In this document: piece after piece, positions 33,537 to 42,476 of the stretch | Numbering within the stretch: the first letter of the stretch is position 1 | How the letters are laid out: each line of letters opens with the position of its first letter | Assembly: GCA_016839805.1 (NCBI GenBank) | Contig: JAEOTO010000031.1 | Coordinates: 124,001-188,000 of the forward strand | DNA length: 64,000 nt | Direction of reading: 5' to 3' | From: Candidatus Hermodarchaeota archaeon | GTDB taxonomy: Archaea > Asgardarchaeota > Hermodarchaeia > Hermodarchaeales > Hermodarchaeaceae | Notes under the pieces: model-generated | What the model was told of the DNA's origin: nothing | Seen by the model: the letters and a program-made list of their open reading frames with translations, nothing else | Database searches by the model: none | Translations under genes and position numbers: made by a program

Positions 33537-34034
33537 ATGGCTAAAGAAGAAAAACCCCCAAAGAAGCCCACGAAGAAAGAAGGCAAAATGATGGCTGAAA
33601 TTGAGAAGGCTATGGGTGATGATTTCATCTCCTCAGAATTCCTACGAGAACATAGTATCTATGTGACCGTTAAAGCAGAAGCCGTACGTAAAGCCGTTGA
33701 CTGGATGAAGCAAGAATGGGGCCTTACCCACTTATCGACCATCACGGGCATGGATTTACGCGGAGAACTTGCGGTCATTTACCATTTTGAAGTCAAATCC
33801 GTCTCAGTGAGTTTGCGTATTCAAGTCCCAACATCACATGCCGAAGTGGATTCGATTACACCCCTCATTCCTGGTGCGACCCTCTATGAACGCGAGGTTC
33901 ATGATCTCCTTGGCGTCAAATTCAAGGGACACCCCAATCTCAAGCGACTGATTCTCCCTGAGGACTTTCCAAAGGATACTTATCCTCTGCGCAAAGATTG
34001 GGAATCGCCACGGTTAGATAAACCTGACAAATAG
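33537..34034 (+). CDS. NuoC/MbhK-like subunit
   Basis: This protein of about 165 residues matches the 30-kDa NuoC family: SIYVTVKAEAVRKAVDWM, LSTITGMDLRGELAVIYHFE, TPLIPGATLYEREVHDLLGVKFKGHPNLKRLILPEDFP. ATG 33537 has GGAGG upstream, so the earlier TTG is rejected. The N-terminus is Lys-rich. It normally binds the NuoD-type large subunit, which is missing downstream: the next gene is mtd on the opposite strand. Confidence 0.9.
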   Translation: MAKEEKPPKKPTKKEGKMMAEIEKAMGDDFISSEFLREHSIYVTVKAEAVRKAVDWMKQEWGLTHLSTITGMDLRGELAVIYHFEVKSVSVSLRIQVPTSHAEVDSITPLIPGATLYEREVHDLLGVKFKGHPNLKRLILPEDFPKDTYPLRKDWESPRLDKPDK

Positions 34035-34120
34035 TCAAGACTCCGAATTTCTTCACTTTCAGAATCTTGAAAAGAACTGCATAGTGAGAAAGGGAACTCT
34101 ATTTGGTTGAGTTGGACTAT

Positions 34121-34969
34121 CTACTTTGGTTGTTTTGGTTTATCAGCGAGCTTTGTTTTCGTACCGATAGTGCCGTCATCAAAGTGTGGTGTCCGGTAGA
34201 GACTATCGCCATATTTTTCGATTTCACGGGCTTCGTCAGCTAAAAGGGCTGCTGTACGCATCATCTCATGGGCACTCGCCACAGTTGGGATGTATTTTGC
34301 ATGTTCTTTTTGTTTGAAGCAGCCTTTGACTGCAATTGGTGCCACAGCTTTAGCCATTTCATATGCCGCCATTGCCTTAACCAGGGCATAGGGGTTGGTG
34401 AAATTTCCTGCATCAATTGCTTTTGTAGCGTTAATCACAAGAGTAGGCAGTATTGGTGTTTTTCCTGCAATGATGGTTGCCACAACTTCATCTAATGCGA
34501 GTTGGACAGCTCTGAGGGCTCCTGTTGCAGCTAATACGCGTATAACATCCGCGTTAAATAACGCCATTTCTGTCGGATCAAGGAATTCTCTACGAGCTCC
34601 AATCATAGAATCAGCAGGAATTAAGATGTAACCATACCCTTCACCTGCCAAGGCTTCGCGTTGGTCTTTTGGTAACAGATCTGACAATAGGATAACAGGA
34701 ATTCCTGCGTCTTTGATTAGTTCTCTGGCTTTTGCTGGTCCTTTGAGTGCGGCATTAGGACTCGGAATAAGTACAAGATGTGGTTTTTGTTCGATGAGAA
34801 GTTGTGCGCTTCGTGAGGCTACTTCTTCATTCATTTTAGCCCCAGCGCCGATCAACACAACATCGAAGTTTTCGCGTTCAGCCCGTTCGTCAAAGAGAAG
34901 CTCGATTAGGGGTGATGTTCCAATATTACCTAATTTTAATACGCCAAGAAGGAAGGTTGTTGAACTCAT
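34121..34969 (-). CDS. mtd: F420-dependent methylene-H4MPT dehydrogenase
   Basis: Mtd interconverts methylene- and methenyl-H4MPT with coenzyme F420 as hydride carrier. The product has about 282 residues, the family length. Recognisable segments are LKLGNIGTSPLIELLFDERAERENFDV, GAGAKMNEE, KPHLVLIPSPNAALKGPAKARE and the VINATKAIDAGNFTNPYALVKAMAAYEMAKAVAPIAV helix region. ATG 34969 has GGTG upstream, and TTG 34993 is rejected. A Lys/Pro-rich tail is extra. It follows a FrhB-like gene on the same strand, which suggests shared F420 redox use. Confidence 0.95.
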   Translation of the reverse strand: MSSTTFLLGVLKLGNIGTSPLIELLFDERAERENFDVVLIGAGAKMNEEVASRSAQLLIEQKPHLVLIPSPNAALKGPAKARELIKDAGIPVILLSDLLPKDQREALAGEGYGYILIPADSMIGARREFLDPTEMALFNADVIRVLAATGALRAVQLALDEVVATIIAGKTPILPTLVINATKAIDAGNFTNPYALVKAMAAYEMAKAVAPIAVKGCFKQKEHAKYIPTVASAHEMMRTAALLADEAREIEKYGDSLYRTPHFDDGTIGTKTKLADKPKQPK

Positions 34970-35082
34970 ATTAAGAACACCATTGAGTATCAATTCGCTA
35001 ATGGAAGTGGCTGGTTCTGGCGTGGTTTACCGACAAAAATGTTTACTTTCAGGTGAGTAAAGTGCAAATTATGATGGCTGGG

Positions 35083-36120
35083 TCATTTCGGATTGATTTT
35101 TGGTGCTGCAATTCGACGCAAACGTTCGAGACTTTCACTATCAATTTCTTCATGTAGAAACTGACCTGCCTTAATCAGATTCTCAATGATTATCTGCCCT
35201 TGCTCACTTCGGGCAAGCACTGTCGACCATTTCCCAGGTGTTCCTGCACCTCCAACAGAGATATCAGCAAAGTCAGACGCGAAATCTCTGCAAGGATGGC
35301 AACCAGGATCGACCCAGGCTTGAGCTTCTTTGAGGGGTATTTTTAAGGACTCTTTGGCTCCGCGTGGATAAACGAGAAGTTTACCCTTGATGTCGAGTTT
35401 TCGAAGGTTTTCCAATGGAATACCAAGTTCGTCTACGATTTTTTGTTGCATCAACTCTTCAAATTTGAAAGTTTCACTACAGAAGAGCCCAATAGTAAAC
35501 ACAACTGTTCGATCGATTTTCTTCAGTGGTGCTAATCGCATTAGTTGTATACCCTGAATATGACAAGGCGTGCCAACAACAGCCACTTGTTTAAGTTTTC
35601 GCTCCTTCAAGGCTTCTCTTAGTGCCACAAGATTAGGTGAACGAGTGTAACGGGATTTGGAGGCTGCAAGAATTTCCTTTCGTGATGTAGCCACTTGGGG
35701 CATGGGCTTCCATGGCTCATCACAATTGACACCAGAAATGATTGCACCCTCAATCTTGCCCTCCTCTAAAAGATGAATAAGAATCCCTGTCACAACTCCC
35801 CCATCTTGGGATCGTTTGCGTACAGATTCATCAGCATTCCGGAGAGCATAGGCTTGTCGGTACACCCCCAAGAAAGGATCCCTCCTCGCGTCTTCCCCAA
35901 AGACATGTTCATAAATTGGTCCATAATCATCGATCATGCGTGGACACGCTTTCCAACAAAACTCGCACTTGGTACAGTCTTTCACTAACGTTGGATGGAG
36001 ATCTTGAAGTTCGATAGCACCAATGGGACAAGCCGCTTCACAACCGCCACAACTACAACATTTTCCTATATCAATCACATTTGCCTTTAGATGCTCGAAC
36101 CCGAGCTTTTCCTTAGCCAT
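35083..36120 (-). CDS. FrhB/FpoF-type F420-interacting flavoprotein with 2[4Fe-4S] N-terminus
   Basis: This protein of about 345 residues has two N-terminal ferredoxin motifs (CCSCGGCEAACP and CTKCEFCWKACP), then the FrhB N- and C-terminal domains: RKRSQDGGVVTGIL, YTRSPNLVALREAL, VAVVGTPCHIQGI, GLFCSETFKFEEL and CHPCRDFASDFADISVGG. It should oxidise or reduce F420 with ferredoxin-type partners. ATG 36120 is supported by GGTGATT. The neighbours are OsmC upstream and Mtd downstream. Partners FrhA/G or a heterodisulfide reductase are absent, so its electron partner is open; the NuoABC-like module is a candidate. Confidence 0.9.
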   Translation of the reverse strand: MAKEKLGFEHLKANVIDIGKCCSCGGCEAACPIGAIELQDLHPTLVKDCTKCEFCWKACPRMIDDYGPIYEHVFGEDARRDPFLGVYRQAYALRNADESVRKRSQDGGVVTGILIHLLEEGKIEGAIISGVNCDEPWKPMPQVATSRKEILAASKSRYTRSPNLVALREALKERKLKQVAVVGTPCHIQGIQLMRLAPLKKIDRTVVFTIGLFCSETFKFEELMQQKIVDELGIPLENLRKLDIKGKLLVYPRGAKESLKIPLKEAQAWVDPGCHPCRDFASDFADISVGGAGTPGKWSTVLARSEQGQIIIENLIKAGQFLHEEIDSESLERLRRIAAPKINPK

Positions 36121-36199
36121 TCTAATCACCACTTTCAAGTAATCGTAATGCAGACAAAAAGGGTATCTGACTACTTAAGCTTGACAGCCATCCTAACTA

Positions 36200-36649
36200 C
36201 TAGTCTTCTTGCAGGATGTTTGGCTTGACATGCAATTTACAGGCAAGAGATCGGGATACTTGACAATATTTCTCGGTGAGTGACACTGCTCGTTCAACTT
36301 GAGACAGATTCGCTTCCTTTGGCACAGTTATGTTCATGGTTACGTAGATATCGGTAAAATGCCAACCCCCTTCCGGATGCTTATGAAGCACCGCACGACC
36401 AGTTGCTTGATGAGCTTTTAATGGCTGTTGCATCCGTTTCATTAGAGTCGCAAAGGTTGTGATATAACACCCTGCGATAGCCGAAATGAAAAGATCCTGA
36501 GGCGAATAGATTCCAGGTTTACCCTCCCACTGGGTTGGGGAGGTGAGGGGTAATGAGGGTTTTCCATCTATACTAATATCACCTTCGTGACCACCGGTCC
36601 AAATAACCTTCGCATTAAATTCATGAGTCTCAGAGATGTCGTTACCCAT
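36200..36649 (-). CDS. OsmC-family protein
   Basis: OsmC proteins reduce organic hydroperoxides with two Cys residues. This 149-residue protein has SPQDLFISAIAGCYITTF and KYCQVSRSLA, which carry the two Cys. GGHEGDISIDGKPSLPLTSP is the N-terminal part. The start follows GAGGAC. It may protect F420/Fe-S enzymes nearby, but no direct link is shown. Confidence 0.85.
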   Translation of the reverse strand: MGNDISETHEFNAKVIWTGGHEGDISIDGKPSLPLTSPTQWEGKPGIYSPQDLFISAIAGCYITTFATLMKRMQQPLKAHQATGRAVLHKHPEGGWHFTDIYVTMNITVPKEANLSQVERAVSLTEKYCQVSRSLACKLHVKPNILQED

Positions 36650-36803
36650 AGAGAGTCCTCGTGCAGCCCAGAATCAGCTGAGCTTTTTAGCTGTTCGGGA
36701 GATTCAAAACTCTTGGAAGATGCAACTGCGAAAGAAGTATTAGGTATCCCGTGACACACAACCATGTAATCTTGAAAACAATAAGGAAATGAGTGAATCA
36801 TAA

Positions 36804-37925
36804 ATGACCGGCAGTTTCGCTAACATGGATCCCTTACAAGTCCAAAAGGGTTATCGGGACCCCAAACTGGTCCAACAAGCAGCACAAAAAATCAAACAGC
36901 TAGCCAAGGATCGAACCTTCCGGTTTATGCATTTATGCGGAACTCACGAATATACAATCACCCATTCCGGTATCCGGGATTTCTTACCTAAGAACGTGGA
37001 GTTGCTGGCCGGACCTGGTTGCCCAGTCTGCATTTGCCCCCCAGAAGATGTGGCTTCAGCTATTGCGATTGCATCTGAGCCCAACGCGTTATTAACAACG
37101 TTTGGCGATATGATGCGCGTACCTGCAGGCGATCTAGGTTCTTTGAATTCAGCCCGAAGTCATGGAGCGAAAATTCAAGTTGTTTACAGCATGATGGATG
37201 CGATTATCGCAGCAAAGGAACATCCCAACAAAGAAGTCGTGCACTTTGCTATCGGCTTTGAAACAACTACTCCACCTACTGCTGCTGAACTATTAGGTGA
37301 TCCCCCAAAGAATTTCAGCGTTCTTGTGAGCCATCGGCTCATTCCACCAGCAGAGGTGTTTCTTCTCGAACAAGGAGAGGTAGGTATAGACGGGTTCTTA
37401 TGCCCCGGTCATGTTAGTGTGATTACGGGTGTTCAAGCGTATCTCCAAATATCAAAGCAGTATAAGGTCCCTCAAGTAATTGCAGGATTTGAACCACTTG
37501 ATGTTTTATTGGGGACTATAATGCTCTTACGCCAAGTGGTGGAAGGGAGAGGTGAAGTAGAAAACGAGTACACTCGAGCAGTGACCTTTGAAGGAAATGT
37601 TCATGCCCGTGAAATGATTGACCAAGTATTTGAACAGGTGGATGCGCGATGGCGTGGAATTGGTTTGATTCCTGAATCGGGTTTGGCTCTACGTGAAAAC
37701 TACATGATGTTTGATGCTCGAAATCGATTTGAAATCGAGGTTGAACCACAGAAATTTGAAATGCCTCCAGGATGCAAATGCGGCGAAGTACTTCGTGGAG
37801 TAATGCGTCCAGAAGAGTGCCCCTTGTTTGCCTCAAAGTGTACGCCCGATAATCCCATTGGACCCTGTATGGTATCTATGGAGGGGACTTGCAACGTTGT
37901 GTACGGGGCTCAACCCCTTCCTTAG
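36804..37925 (+). CDS. hypD: Hydrogenase maturation factor HypD
   Basis: HypD carries the CN/CO ligands to iron in the [NiFe] site. The product has 373 residues. Motifs are FMHLCGTHEYTI, GPGCPVCICP, TTFGDMMRVPAG, GFETTTPPTA, FLCPGHVSVITG and the C-terminal cluster segment MPPGCKCGEVLRG...CPLFASKCTPDNPIGPCMVSMEGTC. It needs HypC, HypE and HypF, none of which is in this window. Its presence supports [NiFe]-hydrogenase assembly for the group 4-like module. It is monocistronic and convergent with a small gene that overlaps its 3' end. Confidence 0.97.
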   Translation: MTGSFANMDPLQVQKGYRDPKLVQQAAQKIKQLAKDRTFRFMHLCGTHEYTITHSGIRDFLPKNVELLAGPGCPVCICPPEDVASAIAIASEPNALLTTFGDMMRVPAGDLGSLNSARSHGAKIQVVYSMMDAIIAAKEHPNKEVVHFAIGFETTTPPTAAELLGDPPKNFSVLVSHRLIPPAEVFLLEQGEVGIDGFLCPGHVSVITGVQAYLQISKQYKVPQVIAGFEPLDVLLGTIMLLRQVVEGRGEVENEYTRAVTFEGNVHAREMIDQVFEQVDARWRGIGLIPESGLALRENYMMFDARNRFEIEVEPQKFEMPPGCKCGEVLRGVMRPEECPLFASKCTPDNPIGPCMVSMEGTCNVVYGAQPLP

Positions 37926-38262
37926 CCATGACAAGCGTTTCATTAATTACAGATTCGTGAAATCCCGGGCTAGCAAGCCATTGGGCAGCCATTTCTTCAA
38001 CTTCAGAGACTTTCTTTCTTAGGTAACGATCGATAATGACCTCACGGTTAATATTAGGAATACCGTGGTTTTCCCAAAATGGTGCGGTGAGTTTGGGTGT
38101 CAATATTAGTGGGTTTGTCTGATCACGTTTTTCTTGTAAGGCAAATCGAGCTAGCTGGGCTGCGAGTAGTTTGGTATCAGTTTTATGAATTCGTCCGCGA
38201 ACCCATATTCGGCAGTTGGCTCGACCTTGACAATCGCCACGAGCGATTGGGCAAAATCCCAC
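37876..38262 (-). CDS. Small Cys-rich N-terminus protein overlapping hypD 3' end
   Basis: This 128-residue protein starts at GTG 38262 with GGTGA six bases upstream. The N-terminus MGFCPIARGDCQGRANCRIWV holds three Cys in a zinc- or cluster-like arrangement, and the rest is helical and charged. No family is recognised. Its last ~50 bases overlap the hypD end on the opposite strand. It could be related to metal or hydrogenase handling, but this is context only. Confidence 0.6.
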   Translation of the reverse strand: MGFCPIARGDCQGRANCRIWVRGRIHKTDTKLLAAQLARFALQEKRDQTNPLILTPKLTAPFWENHGIPNINREVIIDRYLRKKVSEVEEMAAQWLASPGFHESVINETLVMAKEGVEPRTQRCKSPP

Positions 38263-38345
38263 GTTTCGTCACCAGAAATTGATATATCGTGGCTTGGGCT
38301 TAAGCTTGAGTGGCTTAAACCTTTTGGTTCGACGGGTAGCCCGTA

Positions 38346-39263
38346 TTAACCAATTGGCCAATAAATATCTTCAGAGGCGGTTGTTGCTTCTGCGAGGTCA
38401 CGCATTAGTGTCATTAGGGTGAAGAGGTCATAGTTGATACCTTCGCCAATAGTAACATAGCGTTCAGCTTCGCTAGTAAATGCAAGTTCGGGAGACCAGT
38501 TGGCTGGCCAAGAGGGCACAGTTTCAAGCTGAATCATAGTCTTGGATAGTCCTGTGGCATAGGTAACGAGTAGGGGGATTATTGGAAGATGGAGGAGATA
38601 GCTTTCCGGGCGAAGGATATCATCAACGCCACTCCGGACGACTTGTAAGGGTGGAAAGAAGCGTTTGCCCACCTCATTTTCGATGGGAAAAGTTATGATC
38701 TGTCTTAGCGTGGCTTCATCTTGTGGATGCAGTGACCGTGTTTCCAACGATTCTCGTAATAACACTGCTGCGGTGATGAGATCATTAGGTTTTGTGATAT
38801 TATCTGGAAGAGTGGGAGCAGGTCCACGATGAATGTTGAAGGCACCTTCGGGATTGAACCCCGCAGGCGTTATTCCAGGGTGACTCTGATCTAGTGTAAG
38901 CCATAGGGCAAAAGGAAAAATTGGTGGTTGTTCGGTAAAAACAGTGAGTTTCAGTTTGTTTGAGAAGGGACGAGTTAAAAATAAGGTATCAAATGGATTC
39001 TTTGAGGAAAGAGGAACCACGAGTGTGAATCCTCCAAAATCAATGGGCTTGGGCGTTTTCCCTCGCATTTCCATGTCAATGGCTGCTTCAGAATGATCCT
39101 TAATCCGATCGAAGGCGTTGGGCATAAGCAGTAGTTCAGGTTTATTAGTCGAATAGGGTTCAAGTTGCGCGAGGAGTGAAGTAAGAAGTTGATTATGTTG
39201 AGTAGTAGCCACTCGGTCAAGCAGTGTAAATAATCTCGAATTGTCTTTTCGCAGATGTTCCAT
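38346..39263 (-). CDS. Hypothetical protein linked to AOR operon
   Basis: This 305-residue soluble protein has no recognised family. It begins with a charged helix (RKDNSRLFTLLDRVATTQHNQLLTSLLAQL), and later regions contain strand-rich segments and DRIKDHSEAAIDMEM near 65-80. It lies 31 bases downstream of the AOR gene on the same strand, so it is probably co-expressed with AOR and the Fe-ADH. Confidence 0.6.
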   Translation of the reverse strand: MEHLRKDNSRLFTLLDRVATTQHNQLLTSLLAQLEPYSTNKPELLLMPNAFDRIKDHSEAAIDMEMRGKTPKPIDFGGFTLVVPLSSKNPFDTLFLTRPFSNKLKLTVFTEQPPIFPFALWLTLDQSHPGITPAGFNPEGAFNIHRGPAPTLPDNITKPNDLITAAVLLRESLETRSLHPQDEATLRQIITFPIENEVGKRFFPPLQVVRSGVDDILRPESYLLHLPIIPLLVTYATGLSKTMIQLETVPSWPANWSPELAFTSEAERYVTIGEGINYDLFTLMTLMRDLAEATTASEDIYWPIG

Positions 39264-39294
39264 TATCCTAGCCTACTCAGATACGCATGAATTG

Positions 39295-41139
39295 CTACTT
39301 ATCTAACTTGTCGAGTCCCACTTTTTTAAGGGCAGCGGCAGATGGACGTCCAGTCTTCTGGTCCCAGTTTCGGTATCTATAGTAGTCTTTGAGTTGACGA
39401 GAAAGATTGGGAACCAAACCACGAGTAGGACCCTCTAAAGGACGGAGTAGGAGTGGTGGAAGTGTATCGTCACTTGCAATGAAACCTAATTTTAGATTTA
39501 GCAGTCGTTTGAGTGTGATGATGCGTTCACCGATATCTAACAGGTCCTGAGGTGATGCAGAAACTCCAGTAACTAGCGAATAAAACTGAGCAACCTCTGT
39601 GGGAGTATACGTGGCAAAGATACAGATATTGAGAGAGTTCGTTACCATTCGCCAATTTTGTGTACGGGCTACCAGTTCACCCATCCCTTCATCACTTTGC
39701 GGATCATCTGCATCAATTCCTAGCTCCGGAATTACCTGGCCAGCTAGTACCCAATAAATATCAGCATCAAGATGACACCCGCCCCGTGGACTAGTTGCAT
39801 ACATCGCTGCATTTCCAAAAAGAGATCTAACGCCCCAACAGGCAACTTCAAGGCCTTTAACATGAACAGCATCGTCTGAAGCATTATATCGTTCACCAAT
39901 AGCACGAACTCCCTCAGCCAAGATATCACCAAAACCTTCACGTACAGCGATTTGTTTGATTAGAGTAATCTGTGGATCCGGGTCACCCCATTTCAGATCC
40001 ATCCCAACCTCTTTCGTGGATAATTTTCCTTGGTCCATCAGATAATAGGCAAAACCGATAGCTGTGCCACAGCTAATCGTGTCCATTCCCAACTCGTCGC
40101 AAAGATGAGCTGCATAGGTTACAGCTTCGAGATCATCGCAGAGAATCATCGAACCCAGTGCGCCAAGAGTTTCATATTCGGGTCCACTTGTTCGAGGGAT
40201 TTTGTATTTCCCTTTAGGAATTTCGACAACGCGACCACAACGTATTGGGCAAAGGTAACAACCACTGGTTCCAACCAAAATGGTTTCAGCCATTGTAGCT
40301 CCACTAATACTATCATAGGTTGGAAATTCGCTGGTCGTCCAGTATTTGTTTGGCATCGAACCTACTTCTTGGCTATGACCGACAAATGCGGCAGTGCCTA
40401 ATTCTTTGTATAAGCTAACTTGGAAGTCTTCCATTAGAACTTTCATAGCAGTTCGGATTAAATCCTGGAGTTCGTCAGGTTTCGCCACGGGAACTGGCGT
40501 ATCACCGATAGCCACAATTGCTTTGAGATTCTTACTTCCCATTACCGCTCCTAATCCCATTCGACCCGCAGTGCGACCACCTTCTGTCATGATACTAGCA
40601 AATTTCACTAAATTTTCTCCTGCAGGTCCAATTACTAGAGTGGCCATTCGTTTTTCATCATAATCTTTGTGAAGCTGTGTAATGGTTTCAGTGACGTGAA
40701 GAGTCCATAACCTAAGTTTTTCTTGCAAAGTGACTTGACCATTCTGAATTGTGAGAAGCATAGGTTGAGCTGCTCGACCCTTGATGAGTACACCATCATA
40801 TCCTGCATGACGAAGACGCGCCCCAATATCACCACCAATATTGCATTCCCCCCATAATCCAGTTAAAGGAGACTTGGCACAAATACTGAGCCGCCCACAT
40901 AGAGGAACTCGAGTTCCGGTTAATGGTCCAGCAAGAAGCAAGAGCGGATTATCGGGTCCAAGGGGATCTAACTCCTTTGAGAGCAAGGGGTATAACATCC
41001 TTGCAGCTAATCCGGCTCCACCGATATATTGTCGGGCCCAATCAAGTGGTGTTGATGACTCTTTGAGAGTTCCTGTGGTAAGATCAACATGGAGTATTTT
41101 TCCCGTGTAACCGTAACTATCCTTTTTCGTCAACATCAT
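39295..41139 (-). CDS. aor: Aldehyde:ferredoxin oxidoreductase (tungsten/molybdenum pterin)
   Basis: This enzyme oxidises aldehydes to acids with ferredoxin, or runs in reverse. The product has about 614 residues. It has the N-terminal GYTGKILHVDLTTG...YIGGAGLAARMLYP, the substrate-entry region AGPLTGTRVPLCGRLSICAKSPLTG and GECNIGGDIGARLRHAGYDGVLIKG. The cluster ligands are CYLCPIRC plus a later Cys, and GMGELVARTQNWRMVTNSLNIC is in the C-terminal domain. ATG 41139 is chosen: GAGG lies upstream and the longer frame has no site. Fe-ADH is 31 bases upstream, so the operon can interconvert acid, aldehyde and alcohol. Confidence 0.95.
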   Translation of the reverse strand: MMLTKKDSYGYTGKILHVDLTTGTLKESSTPLDWARQYIGGAGLAARMLYPLLSKELDPLGPDNPLLLLAGPLTGTRVPLCGRLSICAKSPLTGLWGECNIGGDIGARLRHAGYDGVLIKGRAAQPMLLTIQNGQVTLQEKLRLWTLHVTETITQLHKDYDEKRMATLVIGPAGENLVKFASIMTEGGRTAGRMGLGAVMGSKNLKAIVAIGDTPVPVAKPDELQDLIRTAMKVLMEDFQVSLYKELGTAAFVGHSQEVGSMPNKYWTTSEFPTYDSISGATMAETILVGTSGCYLCPIRCGRVVEIPKGKYKIPRTSGPEYETLGALGSMILCDDLEAVTYAAHLCDELGMDTISCGTAIGFAYYLMDQGKLSTKEVGMDLKWGDPDPQITLIKQIAVREGFGDILAEGVRAIGERYNASDDAVHVKGLEVACWGVRSLFGNAAMYATSPRGGCHLDADIYWVLAGQVIPELGIDADDPQSDEGMGELVARTQNWRMVTNSLNICIFATYTPTEVAQFYSLVTGVSASPQDLLDIGERIITLKRLLNLKLGFIASDDTLPPLLLRPLEGPTRGLVPNLSRQLKDYYRYRNWDQKTGRPSAAALKKVGLDKLDK

Positions 41140-41170
41140 AACCTCTTTACGCAGGATTGTTTTGTGGGAT

Positions 41171-42340
41171 TTAGAAATCGATGGATTTTCCTTCATACAT
41201 ATAGTGCCAAAAACGTTCCATATCTTCAGTGGTGGGTTCTCTGCAATTGAAGATGTTTACAGCAGATTCAGATGTCAGGCGAACCAAATCATCAAAGTTC
41301 TTATCGAACTTTTCCTTTGATATCCCATATTCTTTGAGACTTCGAGGAACCTCCATCTCCTTCATAATTTTGACAACTTTATTGCGTAACTTGATAGTTG
41401 CCGTTTTGTCATCATCGCTTGAATCAGCAGCCCCGACAGCTCGTGCGAGTTCTCCATAAAGATTGGAGTGAGTCTTCATTGCGTATTCGATCGAATAAGG
41501 GAGAACTATTCCTACGGTAATTCCATGAGGTATTTTGAAGACGGCTCCCATGGCATGACCAAATGAGTGGGTGATGCCGAGGAAGGAATTACTCCATGCA
41601 AGTCCACTGATCGTTGCAGCATTGTGGAGTTTTTCACGTGCCTCTGAATCCTCAGGATTTTCATAAACACGAGGAAGGTATTCGAAAATCATACGTGTAC
41701 TGTGAATAGCTAAACCATTACTGAAATCGTTGCGCCATTGAACCGTATATCCGTCAATTGCTTGTGCTAGCGCATCCATTCCGGAGGATGCAATAACTTT
41801 AGGAGGTAAGGATTTCGTGAGGACAGGATCTAAAATAGAAACATACGGTATCAAGACAGGATGGTTGAGTTCCATTTTGTAATTTTCCTTACTATTTGTG
41901 ATAACTGCTGATGCAGTTGCATCAGAACCTGTTCCGGAAGTCGTAGGGATGGCGATCAGAGTCGTTTTCTTAATGGTTATTGGTGTCAGCGGCATAATTT
42001 CAAGCATAGGGAGATCAGGATGTTCAAACAGAACTTGGGTCACTTTGGCCACATCAAGAACTGAGCCACCACCTAACCCAATGATAAGGTCAGGATTGAA
42101 TTTCTGAGCTATTTTTAAACTCTCATATACTACGTCTTCTGGCGGTTCAGGAGTCACACCATCGAAATAAGCTACTTCTTTTCCACTTTCTTTGAGTTTC
42201 TCCATCACTAAATCCAAAAAGCCCAATTTGACAATTGTATTATCTGTCACAACGAAGGCACGGTGTCCTTCGATTTCCTTTAGATAATCTAAGGCTCCTT
42301 CACCAAATGCGAAGACCCGTGGAGAACGGAAATACCACAC
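41171..42340 (-). CDS. Iron-containing alcohol dehydrogenase
   Basis: This 389-residue group III alcohol dehydrogenase uses NAD(P)H. Motifs are GGGSVLDVAKV, IPTTSGTGSDAT, PPKVIASSGMDALAQAIDGY and THSFGHAMGAVFKIPHG, which supply the Asp and His iron ligands. It is upstream of AOR on the same strand. The pair could turn aldehyde produced from acids into alcohol to dispose of electrons. The start ATG 42340 is used; the gene order ADH-AOR-unknown is an operon. Confidence 0.94.
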   Translation of the reverse strand: MWYFRSPRVFAFGEGALDYLKEIEGHRAFVVTDNTIVKLGFLDLVMEKLKESGKEVAYFDGVTPEPPEDVVYESLKIAQKFNPDLIIGLGGGSVLDVAKVTQVLFEHPDLPMLEIMPLTPITIKKTTLIAIPTTSGTGSDATASAVITNSKENYKMELNHPVLIPYVSILDPVLTKSLPPKVIASSGMDALAQAIDGYTVQWRNDFSNGLAIHSTRMIFEYLPRVYENPEDSEAREKLHNAATISGLAWSNSFLGITHSFGHAMGAVFKIPHGITVGIVLPYSIEYAMKTHSNLYGELARAVGAADSSDDDKTATIKLRNKVVKIMKEMEVPRSLKEYGISKEKFDKNFDDLVRLTSESAVNIFNCREPTTEDMERFWHYMYEGKSIDF

Positions 42341-42476
42341 TTTGAATAGACCTCCAAGTTAGAGCCAATAAGGAACTGTTCTAGGAACACTTATTGAAGT
42401 TCATCTCAAAACCAATAATCAGTTCTAATAGAAAAGTAATAGGGATGGGGGACGAATCCCCATCTGCTAATTGTTT

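Noticed and set aside
34970..34993. Upstream TTG start for mtd
   Set aside because: ATG 34969 has GGTG at proper spacing and gives the family N-terminus, whereas TTG 34993 has no site.
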